DNA from: Spirochaetota bacterium
GTDB taxonomy: Bacteria; Spirochaetota; Spirochaetia; Treponematales; UBA12059
NCBI GenBank assembly: GCA_018262985.1
Contig: JADFDI010000003.1
Coordinates: 347,577 to 411,576 of the forward strand
Reading direction: 5' to 3'
DNA: 64,000 nucleotides
The notes beneath the pieces were generated by a model. That model was not told the origin of the DNA. It ran no database searches and saw only the letters and a list, made by a program, of their open reading frames with translations. The translations under genes and the position numbers were made by a program. Every line of letters starts with the position of its first letter. The first letter of the stretch is position 1. Positions 51,271 through 62,990 of this stretch are shown here, in pieces.

Positions 51271-52190
51271 GCGGCCGGCGCGTACCCGGGATCCCGGCCG
51301 TCGGGGGGCGGCGCTTCGCCGCGATCCTCGTCGCGTCGGCCTTCGTCGCGTCGGCCTTCGCGGCTCCGGTCAAGGTGCTGTCGGCCGGCTTCTCGCCGCC
51401 GCGCCGCTTTCCCGGAGATCTAGTCGAGGCGACCATCGTCTTCGATCCGGGCGCGCGGAAGCCCGCGGAGGGCCGCGTCGCCTTCCCGCCGCCGGCCGCC
51501 GGCTTCCGGGGCGAGACCGAGCTGGTCGAAGCCTCGCTCTTCCGGGCCGAGGGGCGCTGGACCTGCGCGGTTCGTTTCCGCGTATGGGAGCCGGGAACCC
51601 TGGAACTTCCCGGCTTCTCCGTCGGCGATTTTTCCTTCCCGCCCCTCGCCGTCTCCGTGGAATCGGCGCTGACCGCCTTCGGCCGCGAGAACCCGCTTCC
51701 CGCCGCCCAGCTCGAGCTTCCGGGAACGCGGACCCTGGTCCTGGGCGGCGCCGGGGCCCTGCTCGCCTTCGTCGCGCTCGCGTTCGCCGTGGTTTTCAAG
51801 CTCCTTCCCTGGCTGCGCGCGCTGATGGCGGAGTGGCGCTCCGGAAGGACCCGACGCGAACTGCTCGCGGCCATAGCCTGGCTCGAGCGGCGCGGGGACG
51901 AGCTCGAGGCCGCCGCCGCGTGGGCGCTCCTGTCCTCGCGCGTCCGGGCCTGGCTGGCCCACGCGGCCTTTCCCGCGGTCGCCGCCCTGACCGCCCGCGA
52001 GCTGGAAACCGCCCGCCCGGAGGCCTTCGCCGAGGAGGCCTGGAACCCCCTCGCTCGCCTGCTCGCCCGGAGCGAGGCGGTCCGTTTCGCCGGCCTCCCC
52101 GCGTCGGCGGGCGAGATCGCCGAGGCCTGCGCGGCCGCGCGCGCGGCGCTCGAGGCCTGGGAGGAGGCGGACCATGCCCGGCTTCGCTGA
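51267..52190 (+). CDS. Bat-operon membrane protein of unknown function
   Basis: The 307-residue product has an N-terminal signal or anchor segment (about 18-33), an extracytoplasmic beta-rich domain (about 40-150), one membrane helix (about 158-178) and a cytoplasmic helical tail. This resembles the DUF4381-type members of Bat operons in layout. It starts with GTG overlapping the DUF58 gene and ends inside the batA gene. Confidence 0.72.
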   Translation: MSGRRVPGIPAVGGRRFAAILVASAFVASAFAAPVKVLSAGFSPPRRFPGDLVEATIVFDPGARKPAEGRVAFPPPAAGFRGETELVEASLFRAEGRWTCAVRFRVWEPGTLELPGFSVGDFSFPPLAVSVESALTAFGRENPLPAAQLELPGTRTLVLGGAGALLAFVALAFAVVFKLLPWLRALMAEWRSGRTRRELLAAIAWLERRGDELEAAAAWALLSSRVRAWLAHAAFPAVAALTARELETARPEAFAEEAWNPLARLLARSEAVRFAGLPASAGEIAEACAAARAALEAWEEADHARLR

Positions 52191-53193
52191 TCCTTTCGCG
52201 TTGATCCTCCTGCCTTTGCCGGCCCTAGTCCTGGCGGCGGCCGCCTTCCTCGCGCGGGTGGGGGGCCGGCCGGATCGGCCCGAGGGCTATCGACTGCCGC
52301 TGCTCGTCTGGGGCGCCGACGGGGGAACGCCTTCCGCGACGGGCTTCAGGCGCGCCGCGCGCCTCGCTTCCCGCGCGGCCTTCGCGCTGGCCTACGCCGC
52401 GGCCGCGGTCGCGGCGGCGGGTCCCTACACGGTGGAACACCGCTCGTACTGGCTCACGCGCGGCGCCGACGTCGTCTTCGCGCTCGACGTCTCGCCGAGC
52501 ATGGCGGCCCGCGACATCGAGCCGGATCGGCTGTCCGCCGCCAAGGCCCTCGTCCGCGCCTACCTCGAGGCGGGCAGGACCGAGGCCGTCGGCGTCGTCC
52601 TCTTCGGGCGCGAGGCCGCCCTGCTCGCGCCGCCGAGCGCCGACCACGGGGCGGTCGCGGCTCGCCTCGAGGAGGCCCAGCCGGGGGTGCTCGGCGACGG
52701 GACCGCCGTGGGACTCGGCCTCGCGGTGGCCGTCCGCCACGTGCACGCCGCCCGGGGCCTCGTCGACCGCGTGGTGCTGGTCACCGACGGCGAGAACAAC
52801 GCGGGCTCCGTCGCCCCCGAGGACGCCGCCGACCTCGCTCGCCGCTACGGCGTCGAGCTCGTCGTGGTGGGCGTCGGAGGTCCGGGAGAGGCGGACATCG
52901 TCTACCGCGATCCGGTCACGGGACGCACGGTATCGGGCGCCTACGCGTCCTCCTTCGACGAGACCTCGCTCAAGGACCTGGCCGCCCGCGCGGGAGGCGC
53001 CTACTTCTCCGCGACGGACTCGGCCGCGCTCGCGCGGGCCTTCGACTGGGCCGCCGAGCGCTCGGCGGGCTCCGCGGGGCGGCGCTCGGTCGAACGGCGC
53101 CTCGACCGCAGCCGCGCCTGGCTCATATTGGCCGCGGCCTTCGCGGCGGCCGCGTGGCTGCTCTCGCGCGCGGCCAACGGAGGGGCGGAATGA
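52174..53193 (+). CDS. batA: VWA-domain protein BatA
   Basis: The 339-residue protein has two N-terminal membrane segments (about 10-28 and 65-85), a von Willebrand A domain with MIDAS DVSPSMAARD (about 109-118), a Thr in LGDGTAVGLGL and an Asp in LVTDGENN, and a final membrane helix (about 313-330). In Leptospira and Bacteroides, BatA and BatB form a membrane complex linked to oxidative-stress or envelope functions. The start overlaps the previous gene by 17 bases. Confidence 0.92.
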   Translation: MPGFADPFALILLPLPALVLAAAAFLARVGGRPDRPEGYRLPLLVWGADGGTPSATGFRRAARLASRAAFALAYAAAAVAAAGPYTVEHRSYWLTRGADVVFALDVSPSMAARDIEPDRLSAAKALVRAYLEAGRTEAVGVVLFGREAALLAPPSADHGAVAARLEEAQPGVLGDGTAVGLGLAVAVRHVHAARGLVDRVVLVTDGENNAGSVAPEDAADLARRYGVELVVVGVGGPGEADIVYRDPVTGRTVSGAYASSFDETSLKDLAARAGGAYFSATDSAALARAFDWAAERSAGSAGRRSVERRLDRSRAWLILAAAFAAAAWLLSRAANGGAE

Positions 53194-54173
53194 CGGTCGA
53201 CTCGCCCGAGCTCCTTTGGCTGCTGCTCCTCGTCCCCGCGCTCGGCGCGCTCGGCGTCCGGGCGGCCGTCCGCGCCTCGCGCTTCGCCTCCGTGTGCTCC
53301 CCCTCGTCCGCCGCGGAATCCGCCGGCCGCCGCGCCCTCGCTCTCGGCCTGGCCATGGCGGCCTCCGAGGCGGTCGTCGCGGCCTCGGTCATACTCGGGC
53401 TTTCCGGCGTCTCGATCGGACGGGAGCCGATGCCCGCCGAAGGGGGCGGCCTCGAGGTGGCCATCGTGATCGACGTCTCCAATTCCATGCTCGCGACCGA
53501 TTCCGTCCCGAGCCGGCTCGGCCGCGCCGTCGCGGTGGCCCGCTCGCTGCTCGCGGCGCGGCCCGCGCTGGCCTGGAGCCTCGTCGCCTCGCGCGGCGGC
53601 GCCTCGCTCCTGGTGCCGCCGACCGACGACGTCGCGGCGGTCGACGAGGCCCTCGAGTACGCCTCGCCCGACGCCGTCACCCTGCCGGGCACCAGGCTCG
53701 GCTCGGGCGTGCGCGAGGCGCTCCGCGCGGGAGGGGCCGGACGGCGGGTCGTCGTGGTCATGAGCGACGGCGACGACCGCTCCTCGGATCTTGGCCGCGT
53801 GGCCGCGGAAGCCCGGGCCTTCGGGGCGGCCGTCATCGCGGTGGCCTTCGGCGGCGACGCGCCCGTCGAGGTGTCCGACGCGGCGGGCCGCCCGGTCCTC
53901 TCCGTCGACGGCAGCCGGGCCGCGAGCGCGCGCCGGGCGGAGGGGCTGATCCGGCTCGCCGCCCTTTCAGGCGGCGCCTTCTTCGACGGCGACGACCCGG
54001 CGAGCGTCGGCGGCATCCTCGAAGCCATCGACGCGGCGGGTTCGGGCGCCCCGGGCTCGATCGCCCGGACCATGCCCGCGGACCGGTCGGGCGCCTTCGC
54101 CTTCGTCGCGGCGCTGGCGCTGCTCGCCCGGGTCCTGCTTTCGCGCCTGCGCTCGCGGGGGGCGCTCGCGTGA
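53190..54173 (+). CDS. batB: VWA-domain protein BatB
   Basis: The 327-residue protein has an N-terminal hydrophobic region, MIDAS IVIDVSNSMLATD (about 95), PGTRLGSGVREAL, VVMSDGDDRSS and a C-terminal membrane helix. The order after BatA and the size match BatB. An ATGA overlap precedes it and a GTGA overlap follows. Confidence 0.92.
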   Translation: MTVDSPELLWLLLLVPALGALGVRAAVRASRFASVCSPSSAAESAGRRALALGLAMAASEAVVAASVILGLSGVSIGREPMPAEGGGLEVAIVIDVSNSMLATDSVPSRLGRAVAVARSLLAARPALAWSLVASRGGASLLVPPTDDVAAVDEALEYASPDAVTLPGTRLGSGVREALRAGGAGRRVVVVMSDGDDRSSDLGRVAAEARAFGAAVIAVAFGGDAPVEVSDAAGRPVLSVDGSRAASARRAEGLIRLAALSGGAFFDGDDPASVGGILEAIDAAGSGAPGSIARTMPADRSGAFAFVAALALLARVLLSRLRSRGALA

Positions 54174-54781
54174 GGCGGGCGAGCTCTCCCCTCGCCCGGA
54201 GGCGGAACGGCCCCGCCCCGATCCTCGCCGCCTTCGCCTCGGCGGTCCTCGCGCTCGCCTCCTCGTGCTCGAACGCGGCCGCGAGGCTCGCCGTGCTCGA
54301 AGGCAACGCCGCCTTCGCCCGGGGCGAACGGCAGGACGCCCTCGCGCGCTACCTGGCGGCCGGACCCGGCGAGGTGCAGTCCTTCGACCTGGGCAACGTC
54401 TACGCGGCCATGGGCGAGGCCGAGGCGGCGAGGTCGCTGCTTTCGCCCCTGCGGGACGCCTCCGACCCGCGCGTCGCCTTCGGCGCCGCCTACAACCTGG
54501 GCCTCCTCGAGCTCGAACTCGGCCGCCACGACGAGGCCATCGCCGCGCTTCGCGCCGCGCTGCGCGCGCGCCCCGGCGAGATCGAGGCCAAGCGCGCCCT
54601 CGAGCTGGCCGTGGAGGCCTCCCGCAACGCCCGCAGCGCCTCGGCGGCCTCCCGCTCCCCGACGGCCGAAGGGCCGGATTCAGGCGGGGACGAGCTGTTC
54701 GGCATCCTGCGCGAACTGGAAACCGGGCGCTTCCGGGCGCCGCGCCCCGCGTCGACGGCCCCCGCGCCGGATGACCACTAG
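54170..54781 (+). CDS. batC: TPR lipoprotein BatC
   Basis: The 203-residue protein has a signal with lipobox ASSC (about residue 33), two or three TPR units (VLEGNAAFARGERQDALARYL and AAYNLGLLELELGRHDEAIAAL) and a Ser/Ala-rich tail. BatC-type TPR proteins sit at this position in other spirochaetes. GTG start overlapping the batB stop. Confidence 0.88.
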   Translation: MRRASSPLARRRNGPAPILAAFASAVLALASSCSNAAARLAVLEGNAAFARGERQDALARYLAAGPGEVQSFDLGNVYAAMGEAEAARSLLSPLRDASDPRVAFGAAYNLGLLELELGRHDEAIAALRAALRARPGEIEAKRALELAVEASRNARSASAASRSPTAEGPDSGGDELFGILRELETGRFRAPRPASTAPAPDDH

Positions 54782-54799
54782 ATGCGAGGAAACGATACG

Positions 54800-56515
54800 A
54801 TGACGCGAGACGCGCGCGGCCGGACGGCCTCGACCCTGCTGCCGCTCCTCTTTTTCGTTCTGATCGTCCTCCTCGCCGCCCCGGCGCGGGCCCAGGAAGC
54901 CGCGCTGAGCTGGGAGCCCGCCGCGCCGGTTCCGGGCCGGGGCTTCACGGTGGTCCTGGTCCTGCCCGGCGTGGACGTCCGCGACCTCGACGTCGAAGCC
55001 GGCCGCGGCGCCGCCGGCATGGAATTCGTCTCGGCCGCGTCCTTCCCGATCCGCGGCGAGGGGTCGGCCGCGCCGGCCGCTCGGGTCGAGCTCAGCTTCC
55101 TCGTATTGGCCGAGGGCGAACTCTCGACCGGCCCGATCACGGTGCGCTCGCGCGGGACGACCCTGACCTTCGACGCCGTCCGCGTGCGCGCCGCGCCGTC
55201 CGGCACCGGGCCCGAGCCTGAGTACGCCGAGTGGATCGCGCCGGAGCGCGTGAACCGCTACGGCGCCTTCCGGATCGCGGCCGCGCTCCCGGACGGCAAG
55301 TACGCGGAGCTGGAACCCTTCGCGTCGCCGGGGCTTTCGACCTTCGACGCGCCCGACGGCGCCCTCCTGGCCCTGGCCCTCGAACCGGGACGCGTGGAGC
55401 TGCCCCGCGCCGTGCCCGCCCTTCCGGGCGTCGAATTCCGGGCCGCCGCGGTCGAGGTGGCTGAGCTTCCCCCGACCGTCCGCGCCTCGCGGGCCGTGGG
55501 TCGCTTCTCGCTCCGGCTCGAGCCGGGCCTCGCGAAGGTCCGGGCCGGAAGCGCCTTCTCCTTCGCGCTCGTCCTCGAAGGCTCGGGCTCCCTGCCCGTC
55601 GTCGTCCTGCCCGCGCTCTCGGTGGAAGGTCCCTCGGGACCGGTTCCCGCCGCGGACCTGGCGGTGACGCGCCGCGACGGTTTCCGGGCGGGACCGGACG
55701 GCTTCGAGGGCACCGTGATCCTCGATTGCGCCGTCGTGGCCCGCGAGGCCGGCGACTACAGCGCCGGCTTCGAGTCGCTGGAATACCTCACGCCCGACGG
55801 GGAGCTCAAGCGCCTCGTCGTGAAGCCCCTGGCCCTCGAGGCCGTCCCGGCGACGGATCCCGCCGTCCTCGCCGCCGCGTACGGCCGGCTCGAAGCGCTC
55901 CCGGCATCCCGCTCGGGAGGAAGCCGCGCCGCCGGCCTGGCCCGCGCGGCCCTGGCAGCCCGCGCCGCGGGTGACGAAGCCGCCTTCGTCCTCGCGCTCC
56001 ACGGCGCCGAGCGCGCGCTGGGTCCTTTCGAGCGGGCCCTCGGCGCGACCCTCGGCGCGGCCCTCGACGCGCGCGAAGCCGCCCTGCGCCTGCCCGAGCG
56101 CCCGCGCGACGTCCTGCCCCGTCCGTTAGCGCTCCTCGCGCCAGCGCTCGCGCTTCTCGCCGTAGCGGCGCCGCTCCTGGCGCTCGAATACCGCCAGGCC
56201 CGGCGCCGCCTGCGCTTCGGCCCCGTCCGCCGCTTCCGCGCCTCCCGACCCGTCGCCGCCTGCCTCGCCCTCGGCCTGCTGCTGGCGCTCGCGCTCGGCG
56301 CCTCGCTCGCCGAACGCGCGCGCGATTTCGCCCTCGTCGGTCCCGGTCCCGTCCGCGCCGTGCCCTCGGAGTCCGGCGGGGCTTCCTTCACCCTGGACGC
56401 AGGCGCGGCGGCCCGGGTGCTCGCGCGCGAAGGCGGATGGGCGCGCGTATCCTTCGCCGACGGGCGCTCCGGTTGGGTGCCCGAGCTTGCGGCGCTGTCC
56501 TACGGAGGTTTCTGA
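54800..56515 (+). CDS. batD: BatD-like protein with C-terminal SH3-like domain
   Basis: The product has about 571 residues, with a signal peptide ending ARAQ, repeated Ig-like or oxygen-tolerance (BatD) beta domains (about 35-320), a helical region (about 345-430), two membrane segments (about 440-460 and 480-500) and a final SH3b-like domain (VLAREGGWARVSFADGRSGWVPE). I prefer the ATG at 54800 because of GAGGA about 10 bases upstream; an ATG at 54782 has no site. The SH3b end could touch peptidoglycan. Confidence 0.88.
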   Translation: MTRDARGRTASTLLPLLFFVLIVLLAAPARAQEAALSWEPAAPVPGRGFTVVLVLPGVDVRDLDVEAGRGAAGMEFVSAASFPIRGEGSAAPAARVELSFLVLAEGELSTGPITVRSRGTTLTFDAVRVRAAPSGTGPEPEYAEWIAPERVNRYGAFRIAAALPDGKYAELEPFASPGLSTFDAPDGALLALALEPGRVELPRAVPALPGVEFRAAAVEVAELPPTVRASRAVGRFSLRLEPGLAKVRAGSAFSFALVLEGSGSLPVVVLPALSVEGPSGPVPAADLAVTRRDGFRAGPDGFEGTVILDCAVVAREAGDYSAGFESLEYLTPDGELKRLVVKPLALEAVPATDPAVLAAAYGRLEALPASRSGGSRAAGLARAALAARAAGDEAAFVLALHGAERALGPFERALGATLGAALDAREAALRLPERPRDVLPRPLALLAPALALLAVAAPLLALEYRQARRRLRFGPVRRFRASRPVAACLALGLLLALALGASLAERARDFALVGPGPVRAVPSESGGASFTLDAGAAARVLAREGGWARVSFADGRSGWVPELAALSYGGF

Positions 56516-57336
56516 TGCCCGGCTTCGGCGAGATTTTCGAGGAATGGGAGCGCCTCAATTCCGACGCGGAAAAGGCGGCCCGGAAGCGAGCGCAAAAACC
56601 GGGACCAGGCAAGCTCGCCAATCCGAGGCGCGTGGCCGAGGCCGAGGCCGAGGCCGAGCGGGAGGCCGCCGAACGGGCCGCGCGAGACGCCGCGCGGAAG
56701 GGCGGCCCGGCCGTCCCCGCCCGGGCCTCGGGCGTAAAGGGCGCCGCGCGCGACCCGAACGCCGTCATGGCGGCCTGGCTTCGCCGCCACGGCGCCCCCA
56801 AGGCCCTCGAGCGCGAGACCCTCGACGAGGACGCCGCCGGCCTCGAGCCCGGCGCTCCGGCCTCCCCGGGCCGAGGCGGCCGCCGCGCCGGGCCTTCCGC
56901 GGACCGCGACGGGGCCGGCGAAGGCGACGCCAACGTGCTCCTCTCCGAATGGCTCGACCGCTACGGCGCGCCCGCCGCCCGCGAGGCGAGCGAGCGCGAC
57001 GCCCCATCCTCGGGCGGCCGCGCCTCAGGCCCCTCGCAGCGCGAGCTCGAGGCCCTGCCCGTGGACGCCAGCGTCGACCTCCACGGCCTCCGCGCGGCCG
57101 AGGCCGAGGAGCGCCTCGAGGCCTTCCTCCGCGACTCGGCGGCCACGGGCGCGCGCAAGGTGCTCGTCGTCCACGGCAAGGGCAACCACTCCCCCGACGA
57201 GCCCGTCCTCAAGGCCGTCGCGCGCCGCGTCCTCGAGCGCTCGCCCCACGCGGGCCGCTCCGGCCCCGCCCCCAAGTCCCAGGGCGGCTCCGGCGCCACC
57301 TGGGTCCTCCTCCGCCCCTCCTCGCGGAAGCATTGA
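56515..57336 (+). CDS. Smr-domain protein
   Basis: The 273-residue protein has a long charged and Ala/Arg-rich N-terminal part (possible coiled coil about 45-65). Its C-terminal Smr domain carries DLHG (about 187) and HGKG (about 223). Smr domains are nucleases or nucleic-acid binders related to the MutS2 tail. Its stop/start overlap with batD (TGATG) places it at the end of the operon. The link to Bat is inferred only from position. Confidence 0.87.
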   Translation: MPGFGEIFEEWERLNSDAEKAARKRAQKPGPGKLANPRRVAEAEAEAEREAAERAARDAARKGGPAVPARASGVKGAARDPNAVMAAWLRRHGAPKALERETLDEDAAGLEPGAPASPGRGGRRAGPSADRDGAGEGDANVLLSEWLDRYGAPAAREASERDAPSSGGRASGPSQRELEALPVDASVDLHGLRAAEAEERLEAFLRDSAATGARKVLVVHGKGNHSPDEPVLKAVARRVLERSPHAGRSGPAPKSQGGSGATWVLLRPSSRKH

Positions 57337-57342
57337 ACCAGG

Positions 57343-57377
57343 GAAACAAACGCCGAAGGCCGCCTTGCGGGCGGCCT
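57343..57377. terminator. Hairpin between convergent smr and infA
   Basis: A GGCCGCC/GGCGGCC stem with a TTGCG loop is followed on the minus strand by TTCGGCGTTTGTTT. It probably ends infA, and perhaps both transcripts. Confidence 0.6.
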
Positions 57378-57412
57378 CGGTTCCGGGGGCGGTATGCTGT
57401 GCGGGGGACGGT

Positions 57413-57631
57413 CTACCGCTCGCGGTAGATGATGCGGCCGCGGTTCAGGTCGTAGGGCGAGAGCGCCACCTTGACGGTGTCGCCCGGCACGATGCGGATG
57501 TAGTGCTTGCGCATCTTGCCGGAAAGGTGGGCCAGGATGACGTGCCCGTTGGACAGCTCTACCCTGAACATGGTGTTCGGGAGGGCTTCCTTGACCTTGC
57601 CCTCTACCTCGATCGCTTCTTCTTTCGCCAC
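57413..57631 (-). CDS. infA: Translation initiation factor IF-1
   Basis: The 72-residue protein has an OB-fold with the IF-1 consensus [35 protein letters not shown] and [18 protein letters not shown]. The start is GTG at 57631 with AGGAGA four bases upstream; no ATG is in frame at the right place. IF-1 blocks the ribosomal A site during initiation. It is monocistronic. Confidence 0.95.
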   Translation of the reverse strand: MAKEEAIEVEGKVKEALPNTMFRVELSNGHVILAHLSGKMRKHYIRIVPGDTVKVALSPYDLNRGRIIYRER

Positions 57632-57694
57632 GGCCTCTCCTAAAATTCGGTCGGTATTCGACCTTGTCTTGAAAAGGCCGCTCCGAGAGTTACA

Positions 57695-57723
57695 ATAGTA
57701 TGGGCCTGCGCGGACCGTGTCAA
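57695..57723 (-). promoter_or_regulatory. Strong sigma-70 promoter for infA
   Basis: The minus strand carries TTGACA, 17 bp and TACTAT. It predicts a leader of about 55 bases. Confidence 0.8.
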
Positions 57724-57794
57724 CCGGGTTGACTTTTACCCGGCGCTGCGACATGGTAGCCGCGCTTTTTCACTATGACCCAAGGGGGCCCTTC

Positions 57795-58151
57795 GTGGAC
57801 AAGGTAAACACCGACAGCATGCGTGAACTGCTCATCCAGCAGAAGAAGGAGATCCTCGACAACCTCGCGGCGACCAACGCGGACTTCCGCGCCATCGTCG
57901 AGGAGATGGACCCCAAAGACTTCGCCGACGTCGCCGCGGACGACATCGACCGCCGCATGATCGAGGCCCTCGGCTCCCAGGAGATCAAGCGCATGCGGGC
58001 CATCGACGCAGCCCTCGCGCGCATCCAGCAGGGCCGCTACGGCTCCTGCATGAAGTGCTCGAAGAAGATCCCGACGGAGCGCCTCACGGCCATCCCCTAC
58101 GCGGTGCTCTGCATCGAATGCCAGAAATCCGAGGAACGCCGCAACCGCTGA
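57795..58151 (+). CDS. DksA/TraR-type zinc-finger transcription factor
   Basis: The product has about 118 residues, with a helical coiled-coil part (about 10-75) including DPKDFADVAADDID and a C4 zinc finger CMKCSKKIPTERLTAIPYAVLC-IEC (CxxC-17-CxxC). It resembles DksA/YocK-type secondary-channel regulators that act with ppGpp on RNA polymerase, though the coiled-coil tip residues are not the exact E. coli DksA set. I favour the GTG at 57795 (AGGGGG upstream); an ATG at 57753 is possible. Confidence 0.85.
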   Translation: MDKVNTDSMRELLIQQKKEILDNLAATNADFRAIVEEMDPKDFADVAADDIDRRMIEALGSQEIKRMRAIDAALARIQQGRYGSCMKCSKKIPTERLTAIPYAVLCIECQKSEERRNR

Positions 58152-58185
58152 CGCCTTCCCGAGGCCCCGCTTCCCCCCGACCCGT

Positions 58186-58216
58186 CCGGAACCCCGCTTC
58201 CGGGCGGTTCTCTTTT
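58186..58216 (+). terminator. Terminator-like hairpin after the DksA-type gene
   Basis: CCGGAA-CCCCGC-TTCCGG is followed by GCGGTTCTCTTTT. Confidence 0.5.
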
Positions 58217-58350
58217 GTCGGGGTCCGGGCTTCCGGGCGGAGAGGGGGGGAGGCCGGGACCATGCGGTTCCTTTCCCCCGAGGCGGCGCCCTTCGCGGGT
58301 CCGGGGCGGCGCGGCCTTAAGAGCGCGCCGCATGGCCGGCCTCAGGGAAA

Positions 58351-59217
58351 TCACTCCAGGGCGACGTCCGCCCAGTTCCCCTTCGAAAGGACGCGGAGCT
58401 CGCGGTAACCGGCCTCGCGGGCCAGCTCGCGCCCATGGCGCCTCCATTCGTCGGCCAGGTGCCCCGGCGCGTGGGCGTCGGCGTTGATCTGGACGGCCAC
58501 GCCGCGCGCGCGGAACTCCTTCAGCCAGCGGAGGGCCGGGTAGGGCGAGTCGGACTTGCCGCGCGCCATGCCGCCCGTGTTGATCTCCACCACCGCGCCC
58601 GAGGCCGCCACGGCCTCCACGGCCTCCATGGCCGCGTCGACGTAGGGCTTCGATTCCTCGTCGATGAAGCGCGCGGAGCCCCGGTTGTTCTTGCGGATCA
58701 GGTCGAAGTGGCCGAGCACCTCGAAGCCGCCCGCGCGGGCCAGCTCGGCCAGGGCCTTGAAGTAGGCCCGCGCGAGCGCCACGCCGTCGCCCGCCCAGCG
58801 CAGCGCGAATTCCCGCGCGAACTCGTGCGCGGGGCTGTCGACGGCGGTGTAGCGGTACTCGGGCGGCCCGCCCCGCGCCCCGGGCGCGGGCACCATGTGG
58901 ACGGAGCCGATGCGGTAGTCGAAGTTCCCCGCATCGAGCCGGCCGTCGCCGGGAGCGCAGGCGCCCGCCACCCAGTCGGCCTCGATGCCGAGCAGGATCT
59001 CGATCCGTCCCTCCAGCCTCGCGGCCAGGGCGCGCACGGCGTCGCGGTACTCCCCGAGACGCTCCATCGGCAGCACGCCCGGGTAGGGGAAGGGCAGGGG
59101 GTTGTGGCTCGAGAAGCCGAGGATGCCGTAGCCTTCGGCGATGGCGGCTTGGGCCATGTCCTCGAGGGATGACCTGCCGTCGCAGAAGTCCGAGTGGGTG
59201 TGGTAGCTGGCTTTCAT
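58351..59217 (-). CDS. hisK: Histidinol-phosphatase, PHP family
   Basis: The 288-residue protein starts KASYHTHSDFCDG (the HTH metal motif) with further metal ligands in SHNPLPFP, GIEADWV, GSVHMV, GHFDLIRKNN and NADAHAPGHL, matching HisJ/HisK-type histidinol phosphatases. It dephosphorylates L-histidinol phosphate. No his operon is near. It may be a housekeeping orphan or another PHP phosphatase. Confidence 0.85.
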   Translation of the reverse strand: MKASYHTHSDFCDGRSSLEDMAQAAIAEGYGILGFSSHNPLPFPYPGVLPMERLGEYRDAVRALAARLEGRIEILLGIEADWVAGACAPGDGRLDAGNFDYRIGSVHMVPAPGARGGPPEYRYTAVDSPAHEFAREFALRWAGDGVALARAYFKALAELARAGGFEVLGHFDLIRKNNRGSARFIDEESKPYVDAAMEAVEAVAASGAVVEINTGGMARGKSDSPYPALRWLKEFRARGVAVQINADAHAPGHLADEWRRHGRELAREAGYRELRVLSKGNWADVALE

Positions 59218-59317
59218 GTGGGCGCCAGTATAGCGGAACGGGCGGAGGCGCGTCGCCTGGCGGGCCGGGAGCGTCCGTGGCCCGGCCCGGGTTTCGGACG
59301 GGGCCTCGGACGGGGCT

Positions 59318-61687
<2,370 letters not shown>

Positions 61688-61697
61688 GCCCGGCTTC

Positions 61698-62987
61698 CTA
61701 GAAGTTGGCCTTGAGGACCTCGAGGGTCTTCCGGACCATCTCGTCGGGGCCCATGGGCTTGACGAGGTAGCTCCTGACGCCCGCCTGGAAGGCCCGGACC
61801 ACGGCCTCGCGCTGCGAGACCGCGGACAGCACGATCACCGGCAGGTCCAGGTCGCGCGCGTGGAGCTCCGCGAGCACGTCGAAGCCGTTCTTTTCCGGCA
61901 TCAGCAGGTCGAGGAACACCAGGTCGAATTCGGACGAACCGATGGCTTCGAGGAACTCGCGGCCGTTCCCGAAGGCGCTCACCTCGGCGTCCGCGCGCTC
62001 GAACACGGTGCGCACGAGCTCCTGGGTGACGAAGTCGTCGTCCACCACCGCCACCCGGAGATCCTTCCAGGCTTCGCGCAGCGACTCGATGTCGGGCGCG
62101 GACTTCGCGTCGCGCGGGCGCTCGGCGCCGAAGCGCATCTCGAGCGCCTCCTTGCCCTCGGAACCGCTCTGGGCCCTGAGCACGCGGTCGGCGACCAGGT
62201 GGGCCTTGCCTTCCTCGAGCTCCGAGCCCGGGTCGATCTCTGCCAGCAGGCCGTCGAGGGCGTACTGCAGGTTCGACACCACCTCGATGTCGCGGAATTC
62301 CTGGCGGCCGACGACGAAGTCGCGCACGAACTTCTCGTTGGTGATGACGCGGATGTGCCGGTGCTTCGCGCCCGAGGCCTCGACCACGGTGGAGAGCAGG
62401 GCTTCGAGGTTGGCGCCGTCCACGAACGAGAGCGAGAGGTCGCTCATGAGGAGGATGACGCGGGGCTTGCGGATGGCGTAGAGCTCGAGCAGCTCGGCGA
62501 TCTTGAAGCGCAGGAGGTCGATCTTCTCGCGGTTCAGCCCCTGGGCTATCTCGACGAAGACGATGTCGTCGTTGACGTGGGCCTCGAGGATGCAGGGCGT
62601 CGCGTCGACCTCGATCGGCGTGCCGAGCAGCTCCGAGAGGGCGGCGTAGAAGGCGTCGATGCGGATGGGCTTGGTGAAGACCTTGCGGATGTTGAAGGGC
62701 ATGAGCTCGAGGAGCCGCCGCTTGTCGATCTTCTGGGCGGTCAGGAGCACGGGGGCGGCGGCGGTGTTGGGGTCGGCCTTCTTGTCCGCGAGGACGTCGC
62801 GGGCCGGGCGCCGCGTCACGTGGTAGTCCAGCACCACGAGGTCGGGCAGGACCTCGCGGATGCGGGCCGCGCCGTCGAGCCCGTTGATGGCGGTCTCGAC
62901 CCGGAAGCCGAAGCGCTCGAGCTTGCCCTTCATGTACTGCCTGAACAGGTCCGACTCGTCGATGATCAGGACGGTTTTCTTCGGCAT
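61698..62987 (-). CDS. Response regulator of REC-STAS-like-REC type
   Basis: The 429-residue protein has receiver 1 (about 3-120; LIIDESD, VVLDYH, TKPIR) and a middle domain (about 125-255) whose pattern RVILLMSDLSLSFVDGANLEALLSTVV fits a STAS (anti-sigma-antagonist-like) fold. Receiver 2 (about 305-425) has AVVDDDFVTQEL, VFLDLLMPEKNG and LVKPMGPDE. It has no DNA-binding domain. It probably takes part in a phosphorelay with the adjacent kinase and acts through protein-protein contacts. Confidence 0.88.
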   Translation of the reverse strand: MPKKTVLIIDESDLFRQYMKGKLERFGFRVETAINGLDGAARIREVLPDLVVLDYHVTRRPARDVLADKKADPNTAAAPVLLTAQKIDKRRLLELMPFNIRKVFTKPIRIDAFYAALSELLGTPIEVDATPCILEAHVNDDIVFVEIAQGLNREKIDLLRFKIAELLELYAIRKPRVILLMSDLSLSFVDGANLEALLSTVVEASGAKHRHIRVITNEKFVRDFVVGRQEFRDIEVVSNLQYALDGLLAEIDPGSELEEGKAHLVADRVLRAQSGSEGKEALEMRFGAERPRDAKSAPDIESLREAWKDLRVAVVDDDFVTQELVRTVFERADAEVSAFGNGREFLEAIGSSEFDLVFLDLLMPEKNGFDVLAELHARDLDLPVIVLSAVSQREAVVRAFQAGVRSYLVKPMGPDEMVRKTLEVLKANF

Positions 62988-62990
62988 CTC

